A DNA stretch of 15,651 bases from assembly GCA_910585505.1 (NCBI GenBank), contig CAJUFF010000053.1:1-15651 (forward strand), read 5' to 3'. Below, piece by piece: positions 1-5,986 of this stretch; the stretch's first letter is position 1, and each line of letters begins with the position of its first letter. This DNA comes from an uncultured Ruminiclostridium sp. (lineage in GTDB: Bacteria; Bacillota; Clostridia; Oscillospirales; Ruminococcaceae). Position numbers and translations under genes: made by a program. Under the pieces are notes generated by a model. The model did no database searches. It was given only the letters and a program-made list of their open reading frames with translations, and was not told where the DNA came from.

Positions 1-332
1 TAAGACCCGAAAAAGATTTTGGTTGACCGTGCGATTTTATTTCGCTTGGTTTTCCTTTCCCTGAGCCTTTCAGAAATTATATCGGCAGTGTTCCAAAAAA
101 CTTTAGTGTTTTTTTAAAAAAATAGGAAGATTTTTTGTTTTTTGGTTAATATCTCTATAAATCAGATTTTATTTTGTGCATTTTTTAAGATAAAAAGAGA
201 AACAGGCATTTTACAAAGGAAATTTTGCAGTACGCTGTTTGATAATTTCCAGATTGTATTAGCTATTTTTAACAGTATAGAAAGGGACGTTTTTTAAATG
301 TTTTTTTATGAGTTTAAAATTTGCTTTGCGGG
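1..332. other. AT-rich intergenic stretch without a recognisable gene
   Basis: No reading frame of useful length with a ribosome binding site is visible on either strand. The stretch is rich in T and A runs. A 12-codon frame beginning at 299 behind a GAAAGGGAC-like site is too short to call. No partial gene is recognisable at the left window edge. Confidence 0.5.
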
Positions 333-361
333 TTGACAAAAGGGGATAGATGTTGTATAAT
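333..361 (+). promoter_or_regulatory. Consensus sigma-A type promoter
   Basis: TTGACA at 333-338 and TATAAT at 356-361 are separated by exactly 17 bases, so both hexamers and the spacer match the vegetative consensus. Transcription should start near 367-369 and run into the hairpins at 375-449. This is the strongest promoter-like sequence in the window. It drives a short structured RNA and, if that RNA's terminator is read through, the YdcF-like gene. Confidence 0.85.
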
Positions 362-367
362 AAAGAT

Positions 368-456
368 AGAAAAAGAAGCAGTCCGGACGGCTGCTTCCGA
401 TTGGTTATGAAAAATAACCGCGCGGTTTTGCAGACATTGGGCGGTTATTTTTTTTT
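368..456 (+). ncRNA. Candidate small RNA or attenuator leader with competing hairpins
   Basis: Directly below the consensus promoter the transcript can fold into a first hairpin, GAAGCAGTC (375-383) with GGCTGCTTC (389-397) around the loop CGGAC. The ATAACC at 414-419 can then pair either backwards with GGTTAT (403-408, five-base loop) or forwards with GGTTAT inside 441-449, where it forms a terminator. These two pairings exclude each other, which is the arrangement of a transcription attenuator. I could not match it to a T-box, PyrR site, ykkC/guanidine, glnA, c-di-GMP or SRP RNA pattern. A free-standing ~90-nt sRNA is the main alternative. The 5' end is inferred from the promoter. Confidence 0.6.
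413..456 (+). terminator. Intrinsic terminator of the leader RNA
   Basis: AATAACCGC (413-421) pairs perfectly with GCGGTTATT (441-449), and the run of T from 448 to 456 forms the U-tract. It lies about 55 bases before the likely start of the YdcF-like gene, so it would end transcription ahead of that gene unless the upstream GGTTAT captures the ATAACC strand. Confidence 0.8.
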
Positions 457-510
457 ATTAAAAAAGAAATAACATATAATACTGTCATTAACACAAGAGA
501 GGAAAAGAAA

Positions 511-1305
511 ATAAAAGAAGTAAAAAAAATCTTTAAAATTGCGCTTCGGATACTGTCAGTGGCTCTCGAATCGGCGTTTGTTCTGATATTTGCGGGTCAG
601 ATGCCGAGGGGGATAACCAATATAGGCGCGTTTTTTGGCTTGTTTATGTCGCTGGCGGCGCTTCTGATTACCGTTTTTTTCGGACGGGTGAAAACATTTC
701 TGAAAAAGCTTTGGAAAAGAAAGTCCGGCAAGGTGTTTCTGATATGCTTTTCTTCGGTATTCGGCCTGCTTTGCGCATACGCGGCGGTTCTTTCTTCCCT
801 TATGATAAAGGAAATATACAATGTGCCGAAACAGCCCGACGCGGTTATAGTACTGGGATGCAGGGTTGAGAAGAGCGGAAAGCCCTCTCTTATGCTTAAC
901 CGACGGCTGGAGGCTGCATGTGAATTTCTTAAGGAGAACGAGGAGATTATTTGCGTGGTGTCGGGGGGACGGGGGAAAGACGAACCCGTTTCCGAAGGTG
1001 AAGCCATGAAAAAGGCTCTTGCGGAAATGGGTATTTCGGAGGAAAGAATATTCGTGGAGGACGTTTCCGAAAGTACGGAGGAGAATATTGCTTTTTCCGT
1101 GCGGCTTCTGGAGGATATGGGTATAGAAGTAACCGAAGCGGCGATAGTCACCGACGGATTTCACCTGTACCGCGCCGGACTTATGGCGGAAAGGGCGGGG
1201 CTTAAAACCACATCGGTAAGCGCCGACACGCCTTGGTATCTGGTTCCGTCGTACTGGCTCAGAGAGTGGTTCGCGCTGTCGGCGGTGTTTTTTCTCGGAA
1301 AATAA
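511..1305 (+). CDS. YdcF/SanA-like DUF218 membrane protein
   Basis: The C-terminal ~160 residues match the DUF218 (YdcF/SanA/ElyC) family: a hydrophobic strand DAVIVLGCRV, then NRRLEAA, a VSGGRGKDEPVSEGEAM loop, the STEENI motif and VTDGFHLYRA. Family members are linked to envelope integrity and possibly to binding a nucleotide or lipid-linked substrate; the exact reaction is unknown. The first conventional start is GTG at 559, but it has no ribosome binding site and would cut into the first membrane helix. The frame is open upstream, and a clear GAGAGG site (497-502) sits eight bases before ATA at 511. Starting there gives 264 residues: a basic N-terminus, then three hydrophobic helices near residues 10-28, 36-56 and 73-95, then the DUF218 domain. 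I favour 511 as an unusual AUA start. The family assignment is firm; the start is not. Confidence 0.82.
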   Translation: MKEVKKIFKIALRILSVALESAFVLIFAGQMPRGITNIGAFFGLFMSLAALLITVFFGRVKTFLKKLWKRKSGKVFLICFSSVFGLLCAYAAVLSSLMIKEIYNVPKQPDAVIVLGCRVEKSGKPSLMLNRRLEAACEFLKENEEIICVVSGGRGKDEPVSEGEAMKKALAEMGISEERIFVEDVSESTEENIAFSVRLLEDMGIEVTEAAIVTDGFHLYRAGLMAERAGLKTTSVSADTPWYLVPSYWLREWFALSAVFFLGK

Positions 1306-1313
1306 AAAAAGAC

Positions 1314-1358
1314 AATCTTTGATCATCCATATATTCGTCTATACTTTGATCAAAGATT
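1314..1358 (-). repeat. Inverted repeat of the variable-arm family (copy 1)
   Basis: AATCTTTGATCA (1314-1325) is the exact reverse complement of TGATCAAAGATT (1347-1358). Read on the minus strand, the unit contains GATCAAAGTATAGAC, the same core found in the copy at 15474-15523, although the arms there are different. It lies between the YdcF-like and zinc-ribbon genes and has no T-run typical of a terminator. Confidence 0.75.
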
Positions 1359-1370
1359 ATTATAAGACAG

Positions 1371-1398
1371 CACGAAAATACGCATACGTATTTCCGTG
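1371..1398 (+). other. Hairpin in the leader of the zinc-ribbon gene
   Basis: CACGAAAATACG (1371-1382) pairs with CGTATTTCCGTG (1387-1398) at 11 of 12 positions around a four-base loop. It ends about 32 bases before the next start codon. There is no U-tract, so it is more likely a leader structure or operator than a terminator. Function unknown. Confidence 0.5.
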
Positions 1399-1430
1399 GG
1401 TTCGTGTTATGAAAGAAAGGGGAATATAAT

Positions 1431-1859
1431 ATGAAATACTGTAAAAACTGCGGCGCGGAAAACAGTGACAACAATATTTTCTGCTTCAACTGCCGCTGTG
1501 AAAGCTTTAACCCCGCTCAGCCCGCGCCTCCGTATCCCAACGCAAACGTACCGGTTCTTCCCGCCGCTCCGCCCGTTTACATGACGCCCGCGAAGCCGAA
1601 GGAGGCTCTCGGTATATCCGAGCTGCTGACCGTGTTGGGATTTGTCTGCGCCGTGGTGGGAATGTACAGGATATCCATGATACTTCACCCGATAGGCGTA
1701 TTGACTTCGATAATCGGATTCGTAAAGGGTAAGCGCTATCGCGGTCTGGCTCTGGCGGGTACGGTGATATCCGCAGTGGGCGGGATAATTTATCTTGTTA
1801 TTTCTCTGTACAAGAACGGAATGCTGCCCGAATGGATTACATATGGGGCGTTTCACTGA
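1431..1859 (+). CDS. Small zinc-ribbon membrane protein
   Basis: A 142-residue protein. The N-terminus MKYCKNCGAENSDN carries two CxxC pairs (Cys4/Cys7 and Cys18/Cys21), which is the zinc-ribbon pattern found at the front of many small Bacillota membrane proteins. A proline- and alanine-rich linker (about 29-56) follows, then hydrophobic segments near 61-80, 83-97 and 104-126. The overall layout resembles DUF4190-type proteins. Such proteins are widespread and mostly uncharacterised, and no reaction can be assigned. The AAAGGGG site at 1416-1422 lies eight bases before ATG. The gene stands alone between two repeats or hairpins and converges on the toxin gene with only about 22 bases between their stops. 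Confidence 0.8.
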   Translation: MKYCKNCGAENSDNNIFCFNCRCESFNPAQPAPPYPNANVPVLPAAPPVYMTPAKPKEALGISELLTVLGFVCAVVGMYRISMILHPIGVLTSIIGFVKGKRYRGLALAGTVISAVGGIIYLVISLYKNGMLPEWITYGAFH

Positions 1860-1886
1860 GAACCTGTTCCGAGGTCTGCGCTCAGT
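1855..1886. other. Hairpin spanning two convergent stop codons
   Basis: ACTGAG (1855-1860) pairs with CTCAGT (1881-1886), and inside it ACCT pairs with AGGT. The structure covers the stop codon of the plus-strand zinc-ribbon gene and that of the minus-strand toxin gene. Neither side has a T-run, so termination here would be weak or Rho-dependent. Confidence 0.4.
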
Positions 1887-2196
1887 TAAGCAGCCAACTA
1901 TAATCCTGTCGGCAGTCGAGGACGTAATCGACGTACACGTTATCGTCTTTAATCTGATACAGTACTATATACCACTTGGCTATGAACATTTTATGATAGG
2001 TATTTGTTTGTATGGAATAGGCGTTAAAGTAAGGAAATCTTTCCGGCATTTCAGAGAGGGAGTGTATTGCGGTTATGATTTCCTTCTTTTTTTCATTCGC
2101 CGCCTCTTTGCTGGCCTTAGCCAAAAAACGGATATGAGATCCTATCATTGATTTAGCTTTGTCGGAAATTATGACGTTGTATTTTTTTCCGTTCAT
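1882..2196 (-). CDS. ParE/RelE-superfamily toxin
   Basis: A 104-residue protein with the ParE/RelE toxin pattern: an N-terminal strand YNVIISDKAK, two helices (about residues 13-48), the LSEMPERFP turn and a C-terminal sheet YHKMFIAKWYIVLYQIKDDNVYVDYVLDCR. The length and the closing VDYVLDCRQDY fit plasmid-stabilisation-type toxins. ParE members poison DNA gyrase and RelE members cut mRNA on the ribosome; the sequence alone does not decide between these. The ATG overlaps the antitoxin stop by four bases (ATGA), so translation is coupled and the antitoxin is made first. No truncation is visible. Confidence 0.85.
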   Translation of the reverse strand: MNGKKYNVIISDKAKSMIGSHIRFLAKASKEAANEKKKEIITAIHSLSEMPERFPYFNAYSIQTNTYHKMFIAKWYIVLYQIKDDNVYVDYVLDCRQDYSWLLN

Positions 2197-2465
2197 TCCG
2201 ACACCTCTTTAATTATGCGGTCAAGGTATTCGCTCACCTCTTCGACCGTATATCCCTTCTTTCCCGCCGCTCTGTCCTCTTCCACCGAAAGCAGCTCTTC
2301 CCTGAGCTTAAGCATTTTTTCCCTTCTCTCAAAAGACTCGATATCCATAACCACCAGATCGCCTTCCCCGTTTTTGGTAAGGAACACGGGTTCGGACGTT
2401 TTCCTGCAAAGCTCGGCGATTTCGTTGTAATTCTGGCGTATAGCCGCTGAAGGACGAATATTCAT
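2193..2465 (-). CDS. Phd/YefM-family antitoxin
   Basis: A 90-residue protein starting MNIRPSAAIRQNYNEIAELC and continuing with SEPVFLTKNGEGDLVVMDIESFERRE, the classic Phd/YefM N-terminal DNA-binding and dimer domain. The acidic, helical C-terminus (about residues 50-90) should wrap the toxin. The ribosome binding site GGAGGT (complement of 2471-2476) is near ideal. Antitoxins of this family repress their own operon, usually through palindromes at the promoter. Here the promoter region is occupied by one end of a 160 bp inverted-repeat element. Confidence 0.87.
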   Translation of the reverse strand: MNIRPSAAIRQNYNEIAELCRKTSEPVFLTKNGEGDLVVMDIESFERREKMLKLREELLSVEEDRAAGKKGYTVEEVSEYLDRIIKEVSE

Positions 2466-2485
2466 GGTGTACCTCCGTAAAGTTT

Positions 2486-2515
2486 ATTATATTGCTCCCC
2501 CAATTAACTCTTGAA
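2486..2515 (-). promoter_or_regulatory. Probable promoter of the toxin-antitoxin pair inside a repeat end
   Basis: On the minus strand TATAAT (complement of 2486-2491) lies 20 bases before the antitoxin ribosome binding site. The best -35 candidate is TTCAAG (complement of 2510-2515) at an 18-base spacing, only a partial match. The -35 and spacer lie within the inner end of the 25 bp terminal repeat, so insertion of the element appears to have supplied part of the promoter. Confidence 0.45.
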
Positions 2516-2650
2516 TTTTTCTGCTTGCCCGACTGCCGAAATACTTCGTCAGAAATCCTTGAAATATGCGCATATTCCTGCGGCTTTCTTCCTTGTCTTT
2601 CGACAGCCGTTCGGCGCATAAAATCTTCAAGAGTTAATTGGGGGAGCAAT
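2491..2650. repeat. 160 bp MITE-like element with perfect 25 bp terminal inverted repeats
   Basis: The ends at 2491-2515 (beginning ATTGCTCCCCCAATTAACTC) and 2626-2650 are perfect reverse complements over 25 bases. The interior has no transposase. It contains AATATGCGCATATT and a segment (about 2583-2620) closely resembling 15432-15470, with a minus-strand frame starting MRRTAVERQ. No clear target-site duplication flanks it. The outer end ATTGCT.CCCA.TTAA also resembles 15343-15360. Most likely a non-autonomous repeat. Confidence 0.8.
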
Positions 2651-2716
2651 AGTAAAATTATAATAATATTATAGCATTTTTTTGTTACATTGTCAACGTC
2701 CGATAAAAATTGTTTC

Positions 2717-2761
2717 AAAAAAAGCTGCAATCCCCCTTTCGGGGCTGATTGCAGCTTTTTT
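2717..2761 (-). terminator. Intrinsic terminator after valS
   Basis: GCTGCAATC at 2724-2732 pairs with GATTGCAGC at 2747-2755, with an inner CCCC/GGGG pair. Flanking A and T runs provide a U-tract on either strand. It lies just past the valS stop at 2767. On the minus strand the A-run at 2717-2723 becomes the U-tract. It could also act in reverse. Confidence 0.9.
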
Positions 2762-2766
2762 ATTTA

Positions 2767-5385
2767 TTACTTTTGCAGAAGCTTCCTCATCTTCTCTTCC
2801 GCCTTTTCCAGCTTCGCCCTCTCGTTTTCAATTTGCTCCTTGGGCGCCTTAGCCAAAAATCCCGGATTATTCAGCTTTTTGCTGAGGAAATCAATGTCCT
2901 TCTGCACCGCCTTGATTTCCTTATCCAGCCTTGCCGCTTCTTTCTCCGCGTCAACCAGCTCGCCCTTGGGCATAAACAGCCTTGCGGCGGCGGTAACGGC
3001 GGTCATTTTACCCTCGGCGGACTCAACCTTTTCCTTTACCTCAACCGAGGAAGCTCCCGCCAGACGTGTAAAGAACACCGCGCAGGACTCGAACAGCTCT
3101 TTGTCTCCGGTTTCTATTTCCAGTGAAGCCTTTTTGGAGGGGGGCACGTTCAGCTCGCTTCTCTGAACGCGTATCGCCTTTACGGCGTCGATTATCTTGC
3201 CGAAATCCTCTTGTTCCTTTGGGAAGCAAAGTTTTTCGTCGTATTTGCACCATTGGGAAACCATAATGCTTTCGGGCTGATCCTCAACGGGCATGGACTG
3301 CCATATTTCCTCGGTAATATATGGCATAAACGGGTGGAGAAGCTTAAGCAGTCCCGCCATAACGTAAACCAGAACGTTCTGCGCCGCTTTGGCGGTCTCT
3401 CCACCCTCGGCGATACGCGGCTTGGTAAGCTCGATGTACCAGTCGCAGTAAATGTCCCATATAAAGTCGTAAACCTTACCGCAGGCTATTCCGAATTCGT
3501 AAGCGTCAATATTATAGGTTACGTCCTTAACAAGCTCGTTGTAAAGGGACAACAGCCATTTGTCCTCTATGGGAAGATTTTCGGGGAGCACTGCCTTGGT
3601 CATATCCTCCGGCAGGTTCATCAAAATATACCTTGAAGCGTTCCAGAGCTTGTTTGCAAAATTTCTGCTGTTATTCATCTTCGCTTCCGACCAGCGCATA
3701 TCGTTTCCGGTAGCGTTTCCTGTAATAAGGGTGAGCCTTAAAGCGTCCGCACCGTACTGCTCTATTATTTCCAGAGGGTCAACGCCGTTGCCCAAGGATT
3801 TGGAAAATTTTCTTCCCTGGCTGTCGCGGACAAGTCCGTGAATGTAAACGTCGGTAAACGGCTTCTGCCCCGTGTAGTGCAGACCGCTGAATATCATTCG
3901 GGATACCCAGAAGGGTATGATGTCGTAGCCCGTTACCAATGCGTTTGTGGGGTAGAAATATTCGTAGTCCTCGGTCTTGTCGGGCCAGCCCAAAGTGGAG
4001 AAGGGCCACAGCGCCGAGCTGAACCAGGTATCAAGAGTATCCCCGTCCTGTACCATCTCCGCTCCGCATTTGGGGCACTTGTCGGGTGCGGATACGGCAA
4101 TGGTTTCGTGACCGCATTCCTTGTTTGTGCAGTAGTAGGCGGGAATCCTGTGTCCCCACCAGAGCTGTCGGGAAACGCACCAGTCTCTTATATTTTCCAT
4201 CCAGTGAAGGTAGCCGTTTTCAAAGCGCTTGGGAATAAAACGCAGTTCTCCCGATTTTACCACGTCGATGGCGGGTTCCGCAAGCTTTTTCATGGAAACG
4301 AACCACTGCTTTGAGCAGCGCGGCTCAACTACCGTATGGCAGCGCTCGCAGGTGCCAACGTTGTGAACGTGCTCTTCTATCTTAACGAGAAGCCCCAGTT
4401 CCTCCAGATCGGCAACCATGGCTTTTCTTGCCTCATAGCGATCCATTCCCGCGTATTTTCCGCCCTTTTCGTTAATGGTGGCGTCCTCGTTCATGATGTT
4501 GATTATTTCCAGATCATGGCGGAGACCTACCTCGTAGTCGTTGGGATCGTGAGCGGGGGTGATTTTAACAACGCCCGTGCCGAATTCCATATCCACATAT
4601 TCGTCGGCAATAACGGGTATCTCCTTATTTACCAAGGGCAATATTACCTTTTTTCCTATTATTTCCTTATAGCGCTCATCATCGGGATTGACCGCAACGG
4701 CAGTGTCGCCCAGAAGCGTTTCGGGACGGGTGGTGGCTATTTCCACAAAGCCGCTGCCGTCGGCAAAGGGATATTTAATGTGCCAGAAGTGACCCGCCTG
4801 TTCTTCGTACTCGCATTCGATATCGCTGATACTGGTCTTACAGTTGGGGCACCAGTTGATTATTCTTTCCCCGTGATAAATCAATCCCTCGTTGTACAGG
4901 TCGACAAACACCTTCTGTACCGCCTTGGAACAGCCCTCGTCAAGAGTGAATCTGAGCCTGTCCCAGTCGCAGGAGCAACCCAATTTTGTAAGCTGTTGGC
5001 ATATTCTCCCCTCATACTTGTCCTTCCACTTCCATGCCCTTTCAAGGAAGCCATCCCTGCCCACGTCGTCCTTGGAAAGTCCTTCCTCCTTCATAGCCGC
5101 GACGATTTTCGCCTCGGTGGCAATGGACGCGTGGTCGGTGCCGGGAAGCCAGAGAGTGCAGAAGCCCTGCATTCTCTTATAGCGAATTATAATATCCTGA
5201 AAAGTCTCGTCAAGAGCGTGCCCCGTATGAAGCTGTCCCGTAATGTTGGGAGGGGGGATAACTATGGTAAATGGGGTCTTGTTTTTGTCTATTACGGCGT
5301 GGAAATATTTCTTTTCCAGCCAGTTTTGATATATCCTGTCCTCAAAATCCTTTGGGGAGTAGGTTTTCGCCAGTTCTTTCTTCAT
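2767..5385 (-). CDS. valS: Valyl-tRNA synthetase
   Basis: Charges tRNA-Val with valine in the cytoplasm. The 872-residue length is normal for a bacterial class I ValRS. Visible landmarks are the PPPNITGQLHTGH signature with HTGH at residues 53-56, the editing domain with TTRPETLLGDTAVAV at 218-232, CxxC-type metal sites around 179-182, 346-349 and 419-440, the KFSKS form of KMSKS at 526-530, and a C-terminal lysine/glutamate-rich coiled coil from about 810. The chosen ATG has an AAAGGA site 11 bases upstream. A seven-codon frame (5405-5382) overlaps the start by four bases. The 147-base gap before it holds two inverted repeats and no T-box, so tRNA-sensing control is not evident. It is the last gene of the 9387-2767 string and is followed by a strong terminator. 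Confidence 0.97.
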   Translation of the reverse strand: MKKELAKTYSPKDFEDRIYQNWLEKKYFHAVIDKNKTPFTIVIPPPNITGQLHTGHALDETFQDIIIRYKRMQGFCTLWLPGTDHASIATEAKIVAAMKEEGLSKDDVGRDGFLERAWKWKDKYEGRICQQLTKLGCSCDWDRLRFTLDEGCSKAVQKVFVDLYNEGLIYHGERIINWCPNCKTSISDIECEYEEQAGHFWHIKYPFADGSGFVEIATTRPETLLGDTAVAVNPDDERYKEIIGKKVILPLVNKEIPVIADEYVDMEFGTGVVKITPAHDPNDYEVGLRHDLEIINIMNEDATINEKGGKYAGMDRYEARKAMVADLEELGLLVKIEEHVHNVGTCERCHTVVEPRCSKQWFVSMKKLAEPAIDVVKSGELRFIPKRFENGYLHWMENIRDWCVSRQLWWGHRIPAYYCTNKECGHETIAVSAPDKCPKCGAEMVQDGDTLDTWFSSALWPFSTLGWPDKTEDYEYFYPTNALVTGYDIIPFWVSRMIFSGLHYTGQKPFTDVYIHGLVRDSQGRKFSKSLGNGVDPLEIIEQYGADALRLTLITGNATGNDMRWSEAKMNNSRNFANKLWNASRYILMNLPEDMTKAVLPENLPIEDKWLLSLYNELVKDVTYNIDAYEFGIACGKVYDFIWDIYCDWYIELTKPRIAEGGETAKAAQNVLVYVMAGLLKLLHPFMPYITEEIWQSMPVEDQPESIMVSQWCKYDEKLCFPKEQEDFGKIIDAVKAIRVQRSELNVPPSKKASLEIETGDKELFESCAVFFTRLAGASSVEVKEKVESAEGKMTAVTAAARLFMPKGELVDAEKEAARLDKEIKAVQKDIDFLSKKLNNPGFLAKAPKEQIENERAKLEKAEEKMRKLLQK

Positions 5386-5442
5386 TGTTGTTTATATCCT
5401 TTCATTTTAGAGGTTCCCTTATGGCATATATGTGCTGTATAC

Positions 5443-5490
5443 CAATCCCTTTTTAAACTGACGTAATATCCAAAGTTTAAAAAGGGATTG
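5443..5490 (+). repeat. Inverted repeat of the variable-arm family (copy 4)
   Basis: CAATCCCTTTTTAAACT (5443-5459) and AGTTTAAAAAGGGATTG (5474-5490) are perfect 17-base arms around a 14-base loop containing GACGTAATAT. The left edge TATACCAATC matches the edges of the copies at 15287 and 12245. It lies in the leader of valS. Confidence 0.75.
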
Positions 5491-5501
5491 CACCCGAAAC
5501 G

Positions 5502-5530
5502 CTAATCCCACAGTTTTTAAAAGGGATTAG
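5502..5530 (+). repeat. Short inverted repeat of the same family (copy 5)
   Basis: CTAATCCC (5502-5509) pairs with GGGATTAG (5523-5530). It lies only 11 bases from the 5443-5490 copy, shares the AATCCC/GGGATT arm, and ends three bases from the stop codon of the 131-residue gene. Confidence 0.6.
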
Positions 5531-5532
5531 TA

Positions 5533-5928
5533 TTAGTCTCCCATTGCCGCAAAATGGCGGCGATAGCGCTTGGGTATTTTTATGTCCGAAAAATAGCCTA
5601 TATCAGACAGCACTTCCGAAATTGCGGCAAAGCCGTCATTGTAATAACGAATTATCCTTTTTTGCCTGTCCTTTATCCCCAGAAAATCGGGAGGACAGAC
5701 AAATGTCCATTCCGCCGATTCCGTATCCGCGACTATACGGTAATACTTATCCGTATAAGTGGGATTTACGCCGAAATGCTGCAATAATATATGATGCTCG
5801 AAGCTGTCGTCAAGCAAGGACATTAACACCGGTTCGTTTTCGTCAAATGGAACGGCAAGGATAAGCGGTTCTTTTTTTAGGATATAATTGTTTACGGTGA
5901 TTTCGTCGGGATATTTTTTGTAAGTCAT
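5533..5928 (-). CDS. Uncharacterised 131-residue protein between rqcH and valS
   Basis: I do not recognise a family. The product begins MTYKKYPDEITVNNYILKK and has no signal peptide or membrane helix, so it is probably cytoplasmic. It is mixed alpha/beta in appearance, with hydrophobic strands (PLILAVPF, EWTFVCPP), a helical stretch LLDDSFEHHILLQHF, many aromatic residues and a basic, aromatic C-terminus (KIPKRYRRHFAAMGD). No metal- or nucleotide-binding motif stands out. The start is supported by an AGGATAGGAT site. It follows rqcH by 58 bases on the same strand and is probably co-transcribed with the translation genes around it. Codon use looks like that of its neighbours, so recent transfer is not suggested. 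Confidence 0.75.
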   Translation of the reverse strand: MTYKKYPDEITVNNYILKKEPLILAVPFDENEPVLMSLLDDSFEHHILLQHFGVNPTYTDKYYRIVADTESAEWTFVCPPDFLGIKDRQKRIIRYYNDGFAAISEVLSDIGYFSDIKIPKRYRRHFAAMGD

Positions 5929-5986
5929 TACAATATCCTATCCTTTCTGACAATATATATTTCCCTTTATTTACCTGTTCACTTAT

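Noticed and set aside
368..456. Known riboswitch (guanidine-type or glnA-type) because of CCGGACGG
   Set aside because: Only a few bases of the motifs match; the paired ACGR loops, pseudoknot or downstream conserved blocks of those classes are absent.
556..1326. Minus-strand frame of 256 codons opposite the DUF218 gene
   Set aside because: The plus strand encodes clear DUF218 motifs; the opposite frame is basic and low in recognisable structure, as expected of a shadow.
2492..2674. Plus-strand 60-codon frame inside the 160 bp element
   Set aside because: It runs through both terminal inverted repeats, has no ribosome site, and its sequence is dictated by the palindrome.
4336..5466. Long plus-strand frame of 376 codons opposite valS
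   Set aside because: It is entirely antisense to a complete valyl-tRNA synthetase, lacks a recognisable family and ribosome site, and is explained by codon bias of the real gene.
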